From NCBI RefSeq assembly GCF_014385435.1, contig NZ_JACSUD010000004.1, forward strand, positions 1-64,000: DNA of 64,000 nt. Reading direction: 5' to 3'. This stretch comes from Alloprevotella sp. Lung230 (lineage in GTDB: Bacteria > Bacteroidota > Bacteroidia > Bacteroidales > Bacteroidaceae). Position numbers and translations under genes: made by a program. Below the pieces are notes generated by a model. It searched no databases, had not been told where the DNA came from, and saw only the letters and a list, made by a program, of their open reading frames with translations. This document shows, piece by piece, positions 52,476-61,808 of the stretch; the first letter of the stretch is position 1; every line of letters starts with the position of its first letter.

Positions 52476-53648
52476 ATGCAAGAACAACTCATCAACCATC
52501 GTATCGTAAAGATTTGGACCAACGACGTGGAAGACTCTGCCCTGCGTCAAATCGAAAACCTCACCACTCTGCCCTTCCTCTTCCACCACCTCGCTCTCAT
52601 GCCCGACGTCCACGCCGGAGTGGGAATGCCCATCGGTGGCGTGCTGGCCTGCAAAGACGTCGTCATCCCCAACGCCGTGGGCGTGGACATCGGGTGCGGC
52701 ATGTGCGCCCTCAGGACGAGTTGGCAGGTGAGTGACATCACGCCCGATGTGCTCCGCAAGAAAATCATGCGCGGCATCCGCAAGCGCATCCCCATCGGTA
52801 TGGGCCGTCACAAGGTGGTGCAAGACGAAGCCTTTCTGCCCACCGGACACGATGTAGAGAATATGGTCATCGTCAAGCAGCGGCAAATCTCCGCTACCAA
52901 GGAAATCGGGACGCTCGGCGGCGGCAACCACTTCATCGAACTCCAAAAGGACGAAACCGGCCACCTCTGGGTGATGCTCCACTCCGGTTCGCGCAACCTC
53001 GGTGCCCGCGTAGGCGATCACTACAACAAGATTGCGGCCGATCTCAACGCGCGCTGGCACTCTGCCGTTTCGCCCGATCTGCGTCTGCCGTTCCTGCCCA
53101 AGGGTACACCGGAGTTTGACCTCTATTGGAAAGAAATGCTCTATTGCGTGGACTTCGCCTACTGCAACCGCCGCTTGATGATGCAGCGCATCCAAGAGGT
53201 GCTGGCCGAAGTGTTGCCCGGCATCGAGTTTGACCCGATGATCAACATCGCCCACAACTATGCTGCGCTCGAAGAGCACTTCGGCGAACGGGTCATCGTG
53301 CACCGCAAAGGGGCCACCCTCGCCACGGTCGGCACAACGGGCATCATCCCCGGTTCGCAAGGCACAGCCTCCTACATCGTCGAGGGGCTGGGCAACCCCG
53401 AAGCGTTCAACTCCTGCTCGCATGGAGCAGGACGTGCCCTCAGCCGCGGGGTCGCCATCAAAACGCTCGACATGGCCGAAGAGTTGGCCGCCCTCGAAGC
53501 CAAAGGTATTGTCCACGCCATCCGCTGCCAAGACGACATGCAGGAAGCCACCGGTGCCTACAAAGATATCGAAGAAGTCATCTCCAACGAACTCGACTTG
53601 GTCAAGGTGAAAACGCGCCTGCTCCCCATTGCCGTGATCAAAGGCTGA
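52476..53648 (+). CDS. rtcB: RtcB-family RNA ligase
   Basis: RtcB joins RNA 2',3'-cyclic phosphate (or 3'-phosphate) to 5'-OH ends with GTP and Mn2+. The start at 52476 (MQEQLINHRIVKIW) gives the normal 390-residue short form. Metal ligands and active site are clear: VGVDIGCGMCAL (metal Cys), TLGGGNHFIELQ, LHSGSRNLG, and the guanylylated His in SCSHGAGRALSR. It is divergent from a WYL regulator with a 248-bp gap, an arrangement that recalls regulated RNA repair. No rtcA or Ro-like gene is next to it. Confidence 0.95.
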   Translation: MQEQLINHRIVKIWTNDVEDSALRQIENLTTLPFLFHHLALMPDVHAGVGMPIGGVLACKDVVIPNAVGVDIGCGMCALRTSWQVSDITPDVLRKKIMRGIRKRIPIGMGRHKVVQDEAFLPTGHDVENMVIVKQRQISATKEIGTLGGGNHFIELQKDETGHLWVMLHSGSRNLGARVGDHYNKIAADLNARWHSAVSPDLRLPFLPKGTPEFDLYWKEMLYCVDFAYCNRRLMMQRIQEVLAEVLPGIEFDPMINIAHNYAALEEHFGERVIVHRKGATLATVGTTGIIPGSQGTASYIVEGLGNPEAFNSCSHGAGRALSRGVAIKTLDMAEELAALEAKGIVHAIRCQDDMQEATGAYKDIEEVISNELDLVKVKTRLLPIAVIKG

Positions 53649-53795
53649 TGCAGGTAAGTATGGTGGGCTGCTCGTCCGCTGATCGATGCCAAATCCTGCC
53701 TTTCGCAGGTCGCTGCGCTCGGTGGGGCGCGACGGAAGTGTAAATGACGACAACGGCTCGATCTGGAAACTCCGATTTCCCCCTCTGCGCTCACC

Positions 53796-53833
53796 AAGGG
53801 CCGACCTTTCCTCAACGAAGGGTCGGCCCTTTT
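53796..53833. terminator. bidirectional terminator between rtcB and mnmE
   Basis: AAGGGCCGACC and GGTCGGCCCTT form an 11-bp stem with TTTT on the plus side. It lies between convergent genes. Confidence 0.75.
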
Positions 53834-53882
53834 GAAGCAAAAGGACGTTCCTTTTCCTGACAAAGCACGTTTTTTCATGTTT

Positions 53883-55343
53883 TCATTTGCCCACACAGAA
53901 GTGCCGGAAGATGGTACCCAAGACCTCGTCGGTGGTGATGGCACCTCCGGTGATTTGGGCGAGATGGAAGAGGCACTCGCGAAGGTCCTGCGCAACGAAG
54001 TCGCCGGAGAGGTGGGTGGCGAGGCCGTGGCGCACGCGGTGGAGGTCGGCGAGGGCTTCGGTGAGGGCGGCGTAATGGCGGGCGTTGGTCACCACTACGG
54101 CACCAGCATCGGCGGTGCGGGCGGCCGCCACCTCGACAAGCAAGGTTGTGAGGCGCTCGATGTCGGCCGCAGCGTGGGCGCTGCCTGCCAAGGTGTGGAG
54201 GTCGGGAGAAGCGGCCTCATCAGAAGAGATGCCCACCTTGTCAGAAGGAAGGAGAGAAGAAGTCGCTTCTTGCAGATACTTCTGCGTGAGGGCTTCGATG
54301 TCCACGGCCACGAGGTCGGACTTGTTGAAGAGGACAATGAGCGTTTTGCCCCGGGCATCGCGGAGGATTTGGGGCGCCAGCGCGGCGAGTTGCGTTTCGG
54401 CCTGCGTGCTGTCGACCACAAAAAGGACGATTTGTGCTTCGGAGAGTTTCTGCCAACTGCGCTCGATGCCCATCTGCTCCACGGTGTCGGTGGTGGTGCG
54501 CAGGCCGGCGGTGTCGATGAAGCGGAAGAGCGTGCCGCCAAGATTGTAGGTGTCCTCGATGACATCGCGGGTGGTGCCGTGGATGTCGCTCACGATGGCG
54601 CGCTCGTCGTGGAGAAGGGCATTGAGGAGGGTGGATTTTCCAGAATTGGTACTGCCTACGATGGCCACGGGGAGGCCATTTTTGAGGGCATTGCCGGTGG
54701 CGAAGGAGTGCACCAGCCGCGCCACCATTTGTTCCAGGTCCTCGGCCAGATGGGCCAGTTCGGTGCGGTCGGCAAACTCCAAGTCTTCATGGTCGGAGAA
54801 GTCGAGTTCGAGTTCGAGCAGGGCGGTGAGGTGAAGCAGGCGTTCGCGCAGCTGTTCCAACTCTCGGCTGAAGTCGCCGCGCATCTGACTCATGGCGATG
54901 CGGTGGTTGGAGGCGGTGGTGGAGGCAATCACATCGGCCACGGCTTCTGCCTGCGAGAGGTCCATCCGTCCGTTGAGAAAGGCGCGTTGGGTAAACTCCC
55001 CCGGGGCGGCCGGAACGGCTCCGGCGTCGATGAGGAGGCGGAGGACGGCCTGCAAGATGTACTGCGAACCGTGACAGGAGATTTCGACAGACTCCTCGCC
55101 GGTGTAGGAATGAGGGGGGCGGAAGAGGCTCACCAGCACTTCATCGATGAGACTGCCATCGGGGGCAACGAGGGTGCCGAAGGTGAGGGAGTGGCTCTTG
55201 CGCTCACGGAGCGGTGCGCCCTGTTGTGGGCGAAAGAGGGTTTCGGTGAGGGCGATGGCCGAAGGTCCGGAGATGCGGACAATGCCGATGGCGCCGCCGG
55301 GAGCGGTGGCGATGGCGCAGATGGTGGAGGAGGTGTGCTGCAT
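53883..55343 (-). CDS. mnmE: tRNA uridine-5-carboxymethylaminomethyl modification GTPase MnmE
   Basis: The start at 55343 (MQHTSSTICAIATAPGGAIG) is the conserved folate-domain N terminus; a longer frame upstream is spurious. The G domain has VAIVGSTNSGKSTLLNAL, GTTRDV, DTAGLR and NKSD, and the protein ends in FRHFCVGK, the catalytic C-x-G-K. Length 486 residues instead of about 455. With MnmG it modifies wobble uridines in tRNA. It follows the DUF4421 gene by 20 bp. Confidence 0.96.
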   Translation of the reverse strand: MQHTSSTICAIATAPGGAIGIVRISGPSAIALTETLFRPQQGAPLRERKSHSLTFGTLVAPDGSLIDEVLVSLFRPPHSYTGEESVEISCHGSQYILQAVLRLLIDAGAVPAAPGEFTQRAFLNGRMDLSQAEAVADVIASTTASNHRIAMSQMRGDFSRELEQLRERLLHLTALLELELDFSDHEDLEFADRTELAHLAEDLEQMVARLVHSFATGNALKNGLPVAIVGSTNSGKSTLLNALLHDERAIVSDIHGTTRDVIEDTYNLGGTLFRFIDTAGLRTTTDTVEQMGIERSWQKLSEAQIVLFVVDSTQAETQLAALAPQILRDARGKTLIVLFNKSDLVAVDIEALTQKYLQEATSSLLPSDKVGISSDEAASPDLHTLAGSAHAAADIERLTTLLVEVAAARTADAGAVVVTNARHYAALTEALADLHRVRHGLATHLSGDFVAQDLRECLFHLAQITGGAITTDEVLGTIFRHFCVGK

Positions 55344-55363
55344 GGGGTGAAGGAATTCGGTGG

Positions 55364-56662
55364 TTAGAAGAAGTCGCTTTTGCCCTTGAATTTCTTCTGC
55401 CGATGGAAGTAGAAGCCGAGGTAAAGGCGGAGGTAGTGGAAGGAGTTGGTGAGGTGGAAATCGCCGTCGCGATAGTCGTAGAGATAGCTCACCGTCGAGC
55501 CGCCCACATAGTAGCGACCGTTGGTCCAGACGAGGCCGGCACGGAAGATGAAGTCGAAGTTGAGCCGGCGGATGCTGCGCCAAATCTTGTGGGTGGAGAG
55601 GCTTTCGCCCTTCTGATACTTATAGCCCAGGAGAGGCGTGCCGCCGAGGGAGATGAGCCAGCCTCGATGAGGCACGAAGTTATAGGCATAGCCGAGAGAA
55701 AGGCTGATTTGCCGATAGTTGACGGAGGAAAATCGGAGTTCGTCCATCAGTTTCGCCTTGGGGTTGAGTTGTTGCAGAACGCTTTCGGCCCGGGCAGCAT
55801 CGAAGGTGATGCGCTGGCGGTCGTAGCGCACGCCCATGAGCCACGAGCCTGCGCTGCGGAGCTGCACGGTGGTCATGGCCATGGCAGCGGGATAGGAGAA
55901 ATGGTGGTTGTTGAAGACGTAGTAGAGGTTGATGGCGGTGGTGTTGCAGGTCATCGCTTCGAGGCGGATGTGGGCAAGACGGTCTTCGTCGATGCCTTCA
56001 AATCCGGAAGCACTGACGAGGTTGAAGTTGCCCTTGGCGCGGGTGTAGCGGAAGTCGAAGCCCAGTTTGGCGGCATAGGCCGTGGCGCTGAAGTCGAAGG
56101 TGCGACTACCGTAGCGGTCGGGCACGAGACCGAAGGAGTAGCCCAAGGTGATGCCCAGCCACCCGCCGTAGGGGCCGAGGCGCATGGTGTGGACGGGGGC
56201 GAGGGTGAGAACCTGTCGCCGGCCGTCAGCATTGCGTCCGGCGATGCGGATGCGCTGCAAGAGATTGAGGTTGTCGAGCATGAGCATGCCGTCGTAGCGG
56301 TTGCGCGAGACGTAGGTGGTGTCGAAGGCTTTGAGATAGCGGCTCACATCGGTGACGAAGTCGAAGAGGAAGTGCTTGCGCGGTCGCGACCATCGGAAGC
56401 GGCACTCTTCGGGGATATTTCGCCAGCGGTCGGCCCGTGTCTGCCGATGGGGTAGCAAGCCGTCGCGCGAAAATCCGTAGGGAAACCAGCCGCTGCGAAG
56501 GCTGTCGCGGCAGAGGCTGTCGTTGCGGAGAGTGTCGGTATAAGCAGTCATACTGAGCGGCTCACCATCGAACCGCTCAGTATGATTTTGCTTTGCTGCG
56601 TCCTCTTCAGCCCATGCCGAGAGCGAACCGAGGAAGGCGAGCACGATGAGAAGAAACTTCAC
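55364..56662 (-). CDS. DUF4421 outer membrane protein
   Basis: A 432-residue protein with a signal peptide (1-18, LLIVLAFLGSLSAWA). It has the DUF4421 pattern: FVTDVSRYLKAFDTTYVSRNRY, LGPYGGWLGITLGYSFG, KLGFDFRYTRAKGNFNLV and a strand-rich C terminus ending KGKSDFF. The family is restricted mainly to Bacteroidetes and probably forms an outer membrane barrel of unknown role. It overlaps the nucleotidase gene by 4 bp. Confidence 0.88.
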   Translation of the reverse strand: MKFLLIVLAFLGSLSAWAEEDAAKQNHTERFDGEPLSMTAYTDTLRNDSLCRDSLRSGWFPYGFSRDGLLPHRQTRADRWRNIPEECRFRWSRPRKHFLFDFVTDVSRYLKAFDTTYVSRNRYDGMLMLDNLNLLQRIRIAGRNADGRRQVLTLAPVHTMRLGPYGGWLGITLGYSFGLVPDRYGSRTFDFSATAYAAKLGFDFRYTRAKGNFNLVSASGFEGIDEDRLAHIRLEAMTCNTTAINLYYVFNNHHFSYPAAMAMTTVQLRSAGSWLMGVRYDRQRITFDAARAESVLQQLNPKAKLMDELRFSSVNYRQISLSLGYAYNFVPHRGWLISLGGTPLLGYKYQKGESLSTHKIWRSIRRLNFDFIFRAGLVWTNGRYYVGGSTVSYLYDYRDGDFHLTNSFHYLRLYLGFYFHRQKKFKGKSDFF

Positions 56663-58299
56663 TGGATTTCGGGGAGAGTTTGAAGATAGGAGATGAAGGC
56701 GTCGGTCGAGGTGGGCACCGTCACGGCAATCTCCTGCGCTTTGGGGAATTGTGTGGGCAGATAGCCGTCGCCGCCGGTGACCATGTATTCATCGGCCACG
56801 AGCACCAATTTGGTGTCAGCCTTGATGGGCACAACTTTGCCCGAAGGCAGGGTGAGCGAAAGGCGCTTGACGTGCCCCTGCTTATCCTGCTCGACGTTGA
56901 CACCGGAAGTCTGGATGCGACCGAGGGTGCAGACGTTGATACCGTGCTCCATGAGAGCGAGAAGCTGCGCACCGGTATAGCGGTAGCACTTGAGGGGGTT
57001 GGCAAAGGGGAGCGCTTCGCCCACATCGAGCACGGAGATGTTGCCGGCGGGGAAGCCTGCGCGGATACTGCCGAAATGGCTCACGCCCACCACGAGGGCA
57101 TCGTCGGAGAGATGTGCCGCACGGCGGTAGGCTGTGGCGTAGCTTTCGCACACCAGGCTGCCCATCTTGGTTTGCGTGGTGCTGACCTTTCGGTCGTGGA
57201 AGACGCCCTTTGCCGTGTGGGAGAGCACCTTGTTCAAGGGCATACCGCGGAAGAGCGTGGTGTGGAGTTGCTCCTCAATCTGCGCTTGCAGGCGGGCGGC
57301 TTTGGGTGAGAGCACGGCGTGGGGATTGACGCGCACCAGCTCGGGCGTCACACTCACCACCTGTCCGGCGGCGGTGTCGACTTCGCAACGGAGCATGGAG
57401 ATGTAGATACCGTGCCACAAGCCCTGCGTGAGGGGCATGGGGCGCACTGTTTCGCTCATGCCAATGACACGGCTGTGGGAGTGAGCCGACAAGAAGGCAT
57501 GAAAGTCGGGACGGTTGAGGGTGCGGAGGTTTGCAGCATCGCGATCGTCCCAAACAGGACGTCCGTCCTTCATCTGTGTTCCGATGTGTGCCAATATCAA
57601 GCGCAGCGGGGCGCGGCGTACGGCATCATAACCGGGCAGTTTTGCCACGGAATCAAGCACGGCTGTGTAGTTGCCGTCGAAGGAGAGCCCTTTCAGGCGC
57701 TTCGCACTGGCCTGCCAAGGGGTGTTGCTCGTGAGCAGTCCGACGAAGGCCACATCGACCGTGCGCCCTCCGCCCACCGACACCGGCACCACTGCCCACG
57801 GCTGTGCAAAAGCGGGGATGCGCCCCTCGGCGTTGCGGGTGTTGGCGCAGACGTAGTCGATGTGCCACGTGCGAGGGATGAGTTCGGTGTGCTGCCATTT
57901 GTCGGCCAGTACGTCCTGCCCTTCGTCAAACTCGTGGTTGCCGAGGGCGCTGAGGGTGATGCCCATGTCTTTGAACACCTGCGGCATGAGAGTCTTGGGG
58001 CGCGTGGCGGAATAGAAGAAACTGCCGCCGAAGTTGTCGCCGGCCGACACGGTGACGTTGTGGGGATAGACCTGCTTGAGGGAGTCGAGCGTCTGCACCA
58101 CATAGGCAGCACCGGGCACGCCCTTCCGCGGGTCGGAGACGATGCCGGCGTGGAAGTCGTTGATGGTGAAGACGGCCACCGTGACCGTCGATGGGCGGCT
58201 TTGTGCCTGTGTCGTCGAAGTACTGAGCCCGAAAGCCGCTGTGCAAAACAGGCTCATGCTGAGTGCTGCTTGGGAGAAGGAGTGTTTGAGGTTCATCAT
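56659..58299 (-). CDS. 5'-nucleotidase / UshA-like metallophosphatase
   Basis: A 546-residue secreted protein with a signal peptide (1-33, STTQAQS). The N-terminal metallophosphoesterase domain has FTINDFHAGIV, SAGDNFGGS, ALGNHEFDEGQD, LAHIGTQ and SAHSHS; here DFH replaces the usual DxH. The C-terminal 5'-nucleotidase domain has GVSHFGSIRAGFPAGNIS, LPFANPLKCYRYTGAQL and EYMVTGGDGY. It hydrolyses nucleotides or cyclic nucleotides in the periplasm. First gene of the operon with the DUF4421 gene and mnmE. Confidence 0.92.
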   Translation of the reverse strand: MMNLKHSFSQAALSMSLFCTAAFGLSTSTTQAQSRPSTVTVAVFTINDFHAGIVSDPRKGVPGAAYVVQTLDSLKQVYPHNVTVSAGDNFGGSFFYSATRPKTLMPQVFKDMGITLSALGNHEFDEGQDVLADKWQHTELIPRTWHIDYVCANTRNAEGRIPAFAQPWAVVPVSVGGGRTVDVAFVGLLTSNTPWQASAKRLKGLSFDGNYTAVLDSVAKLPGYDAVRRAPLRLILAHIGTQMKDGRPVWDDRDAANLRTLNRPDFHAFLSAHSHSRVIGMSETVRPMPLTQGLWHGIYISMLRCEVDTAAGQVVSVTPELVRVNPHAVLSPKAARLQAQIEEQLHTTLFRGMPLNKVLSHTAKGVFHDRKVSTTQTKMGSLVCESYATAYRRAAHLSDDALVVGVSHFGSIRAGFPAGNISVLDVGEALPFANPLKCYRYTGAQLLALMEHGINVCTLGRIQTSGVNVEQDKQGHVKRLSLTLPSGKVVPIKADTKLVLVADEYMVTGGDGYLPTQFPKAQEIAVTVPTSTDAFISYLQTLPEIQ

Positions 58300-58323
58300 A
58301 TTGATTTTGAGATTTGAAGACGT

Positions 58324-58332
58324 GCAAATTTA
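58324..58332 (-). promoter_or_regulatory. -7 box of the nucleotidase operon
   Basis: On the minus strand TAAATTTGC, an exact TAnnTTTG match, 25 bp before the ATG. Confidence 0.55.
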
Positions 58333-58465
58333 CGGATTTAATCTTAATATGCCCCAACAGACGTTCTCAAAAAAAGCGTCTTTGGGTAGAAATCCTCGAA
58401 ATCTGCGAAATCGCTGCGAAAGATACATTTTCCGACTTCGCAGCACAAAAAATAGTCGGGTGCGC

Positions 58466-58496
58466 TTTGTAGAAGAGAATAAATACGTATCTTTGC
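58466..58496 (+). promoter_or_regulatory. promoter of the M60-like peptidase gene
   Basis: TTTG (58466-58469), 18 bases, then TATCTTTGC (58488-58496), 60 bp before the ATG. Confidence 0.7.
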
Positions 58497-58555
58497 CAGC
58501 GTAGTTCGCAAAACCACTCTTTAGCAAATAAATTCCTTAATTTTTATCCACCACA

Positions 58556-61500
58556 ATGAAACATTTTACAAAACTTCTTTGGCTTTTTCTCGCCATCGTA
58601 GGGTCATTCCTCCCCTCTGTGGCCGAAGCTTCCAAGGCCGATGTGGACAAGTACCTCCAAGATGGAGGCATTTTCCGCATCAAAAATCGTGGGTCGAACC
58701 GCTACATGACCCTCAATGCCAGCAACGGCAACCTCACCGGGCGCGACATCATCGGCGCCCGCCCCAATGCGCTCACCCAGATTTGGGTAGTCAAGGGGGC
58801 AGCCGGAACTTACAGCATCCGCAGCGCTTTCGACGGCCGCTACGTGCCGGCCAAGGAGGGCAACCCCATGCAGGCAGTGAGGGCCGTCACACCGCTCTAC
58901 ATGAAGTACAGCGCGGCCAACAGCGGCACTTCCACTTCCTATGTGACCATCTCATGGAAGTCGGACTTCTCCGACCGCAACTGTCTGAACGAAAACAACG
59001 GTTCGCACAATATCCTTGGCTGGTATGCCAACTCACCTTCAGTCAATGATGCCTTCTCCGACTGGGTACTGGAGCCCGTCAACGACCTCACCGCCGAGGA
59101 AATCAAAGCTCAAATCACGTCCCAAGCCGGCGTGGTGTCGGCCACCGATGGCGGCGTCTACCGCATCCTCAGTGCCAGCTACAACACCTTCATGACCGAA
59201 GCGCCTTTCTCCCACGAACTCTCTTGCACCGGACTGCTGGAAAATGACTACAGCCAACTTTGGAAACTCGAAAAACACACCAACGGAAAGTGGAACTTGA
59301 AGAACGTGCTCACCGGGCGCTACATCAAAACGCAGGGCGGTGAACTCTCACGCATCTACGAAACCACCACCAGCAGCAATTCTCGCTTCTCTCTTGAAGA
59401 CGGCAACGACGACTATCTGCCCGTCTATTCCTTTGTCGACGGCAACGGCATCGGACTCCACTGCGACGCCAGGGGGCACGTGGTGGGATGGGACGCCAGC
59501 ATAGCAACTTCCCAATGGATGCTCCGCACCGCGACTGTCGACGAAACGGCTTTGAAAGCTGCGCAAGACAAACTTGCGGAATATGCAGCTTTGACTGAGC
59601 AGGCCAATGTGGCGCGACTGCGTACCACGATGCAGGCTTATTTCGAAGATCTCGCCTGCACTAAGCTAAAAGCCCAATATCAGGCCATGAGCGACGCCGA
59701 TTTGACCACACTTATGAGCACCACCCCGACCGATCAGACGGGTGCTATTAAGATGGCACTGCCGCCTTTCGTCCAAGAAATGGTGTTGAAGGTGAAGAAC
59801 AACACCTGGGGACATCGCGAAAAGGAATTTCGCATCTATGACTACAAGCCCTACTCCGACCACACTCAGTGGAACTCCACAAAACTTGTCGGTACCGGCT
59901 ACATGCTTTCGCCCCAAACCGGTCCCACCGGCATCAGCGTGAAGCGCGGCGACATCATCACAGTTTACGTCGGCGGTAACATCCCCGGCGGCACCACCCT
60001 GCACCTGATGAACTGCTCCGGCATGGAAGTGGCCGGCGACTACAAAAAGTTGCAATCGGGGCTCAACGTGGTTTTCTTCGACAACGACGGCCACCTTTTC
60101 ATCAACTACGTCATCACCAACACCAACAAGAAGTTGGCCGAAGTGCCCGCCCTCCCCATCCACATCGAAGGCGGCTACATCAATGGTTGTTTCGACATCA
60201 CTCGCGGCCACACCAATGCCGACTGGCTCGACATGGAAAAGACGCTCTTCAAGGACGAAATCATCCATATGAAAAGCAAGTGGACACAATTTAATATGGT
60301 GCTCAGCGGCGTGAAGAAGCAAATCAACTACGCCCAGATGAGCAAGGTCGACGTCGACGGCACGCCCAAGGGCATCGAGGGCACACTCATCCGTTGGGAC
60401 AAACTCGTAGAAATCGAACGTGAGCTCATCGGTGCTCCGCAGTTCTACGACCGCTTCAATTCGATGCTATCGGCTTCCGCTAGTTCAAAAGGTAATCCCT
60501 ATGCTTCGACTTATGGCACTTACTATCCCGGCGTGGGCAAATACATGAACTACGACCACATGACCTTCGGCACAGAAAACGACGAAGGCGGTGACTTCTG
60601 GATGGTTGCTCACGAGGTGGGACACACCAACCAATCCCTCATCAACCTCCCCGGCGACACCGAAATGTCCGTCAACTTCTTCTCGCAGGTCGTGCGCTGG
60701 AAGCAGGGATCCAACGTGGGACGCGGCCGCCCCTTGTCCAACACCATCGCCTCCTTCCACAAGCAGCAACATCACAGCGAGTACGACATCTGGCAACGCA
60801 GCCGCATGTACTTCCAGCTCTGGCTCTACTACGAACTCCAAGGCCACAAACCCGGTTTCTGGCCGGCCGTCTGCGACCTCATGCGCAAGAGTCCCATGAC
60901 CAAGTCGACCAGCGAGAACAACCCCGGTAGCGCCAACGGTAGCTACTTCAAGTTTGCCAAAAATTGTGCCGATGCAGCAGGCGAAGACCTTTCCGAATTC
61001 TTTGAATTCTACGGTTTCTTCCGTCCGCGCCAAAACTTCAAAGTGGGCGACTACACCAACTCCTACTTCAACATCACCCAGGCCGACATCGATGCCTGCA
61101 AAGCCTACATGAGCAAGTATCCGAAGGCACATCCCGGCCTCATCTTCATCGACGAGCGCATCCGCAAGTCGCCGGCCAACTATCCCGGCATGTCCACCGG
61201 TGCCATGCGCCTGGGCACGTCCCCCGACGCCACGCCCGGTGTCACCTCGGAAGTGGGCAATGTGGGCATGTACAGCGACTTCCGCACTGACCTTCCCGTC
61301 AAGCCTTATAGTTGCACCGTTGCCTCCTCGGGCCGCGTCACCGTCAAGCAGGACGGCAGTGGCGCTGTCGGTTTCAAAGTCTACGACCTCCAGGACAAAC
61401 TGGTCTATGTGGCCAACACCTGGACTTTCAACCTCCCCTCGACGGTGTTGAAAAACGGCTACCGCATTGTTGCCGCCTACGGCAACGGCACGCAGACCAC

Positions 61501-61648
61501 CCTCTACGACAGCACCAACCCCACGGGCATCGGCACGGTTGAAGTCACCAACAGCGCTGCTCCGAAGGTCTACGATCTCACCGGACGCCGCACCACCCCC
61601 GCCGACCACGGTGTGCGCATTGTCAATGGCAAGGTCGCTATCCAATAA
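58556..61648 (+). CDS. M60-like (mucin-type) metallopeptidase with N-terminal ricin-like domains
   Basis: A 1030-residue secreted protein: signal peptide (1-25), two ricin/beta-trefoil-like domains (about 35-185 and 195-325, with FRIKNRGSNRYMTLN and YRILSASYNTFMTE), a helical linker (330-400), then the M60-like region (about 410-810). The zinc site is AHEVGHTNQ (H686, E687, H690) with E703 as a possible third ligand, so it looks active. The C terminus ends in VYDLTGRRTTPADHGVRIVN, a strand found at the end of many exported Bacteroidales proteins. M60-like enzymes cut O-glycosylated mucins. Next to GH92 and with GH20 in the window, a host glycoprotein role is likely. Confidence 0.9.
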   Translation: MKHFTKLLWLFLAIVGSFLPSVAEASKADVDKYLQDGGIFRIKNRGSNRYMTLNASNGNLTGRDIIGARPNALTQIWVVKGAAGTYSIRSAFDGRYVPAKEGNPMQAVRAVTPLYMKYSAANSGTSTSYVTISWKSDFSDRNCLNENNGSHNILGWYANSPSVNDAFSDWVLEPVNDLTAEEIKAQITSQAGVVSATDGGVYRILSASYNTFMTEAPFSHELSCTGLLENDYSQLWKLEKHTNGKWNLKNVLTGRYIKTQGGELSRIYETTTSSNSRFSLEDGNDDYLPVYSFVDGNGIGLHCDARGHVVGWDASIATSQWMLRTATVDETALKAAQDKLAEYAALTEQANVARLRTTMQAYFEDLACTKLKAQYQAMSDADLTTLMSTTPTDQTGAIKMALPPFVQEMVLKVKNNTWGHREKEFRIYDYKPYSDHTQWNSTKLVGTGYMLSPQTGPTGISVKRGDIITVYVGGNIPGGTTLHLMNCSGMEVAGDYKKLQSGLNVVFFDNDGHLFINYVITNTNKKLAEVPALPIHIEGGYINGCFDITRGHTNADWLDMEKTLFKDEIIHMKSKWTQFNMVLSGVKKQINYAQMSKVDVDGTPKGIEGTLIRWDKLVEIERELIGAPQFYDRFNSMLSASASSKGNPYASTYGTYYPGVGKYMNYDHMTFGTENDEGGDFWMVAHEVGHTNQSLINLPGDTEMSVNFFSQVVRWKQGSNVGRGRPLSNTIASFHKQQHHSEYDIWQRSRMYFQLWLYYELQGHKPGFWPAVCDLMRKSPMTKSTSENNPGSANGSYFKFAKNCADAAGEDLSEFFEFYGFFRPRQNFKVGDYTNSYFNITQADIDACKAYMSKYPKAHPGLIFIDERIRKSPANYPGMSTGAMRLGTSPDATPGVTSEVGNVGMYSDFRTDLPVKPYSCTVASSGRVTVKQDGSGAVGFKVYDLQDKLVYVANTWTFNLPSTVLKNGYRIVAAYGNGTQTTLYDSTNPTGIGTVEVTNSAAPKVYDLTGRRTTPADHGVRIVNGKVAIQ

Positions 61649-61721
61649 GGCGGCAGACCATCGCATTTCCGACCTTTTCATTCGTCTTTCAGTCGCTTGA
61701 AGCGACATCTCATCCCTTGAT

Positions 61722-61762
61722 GGAGGCCGTGCCAAAACAAATCGTTTTTGGGCACGGCCTCC
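61722..61762 (+). terminator. strong hairpin after the M60-like gene
   Basis: GGAGGCCGTGCC and GGCACGGCCTCC form a perfect 12-bp stem (with AAAAC/GTTTT extension in the loop). A smaller hairpin GTCGCTTGAAGCGAC lies at 61692-61706. No U-run follows. Confidence 0.65.
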
Positions 61763-61808
61763 TCTCGTGGAGGGAGGGTTGGATATTCTCTCTAACACAC
61801 ACCTATTT

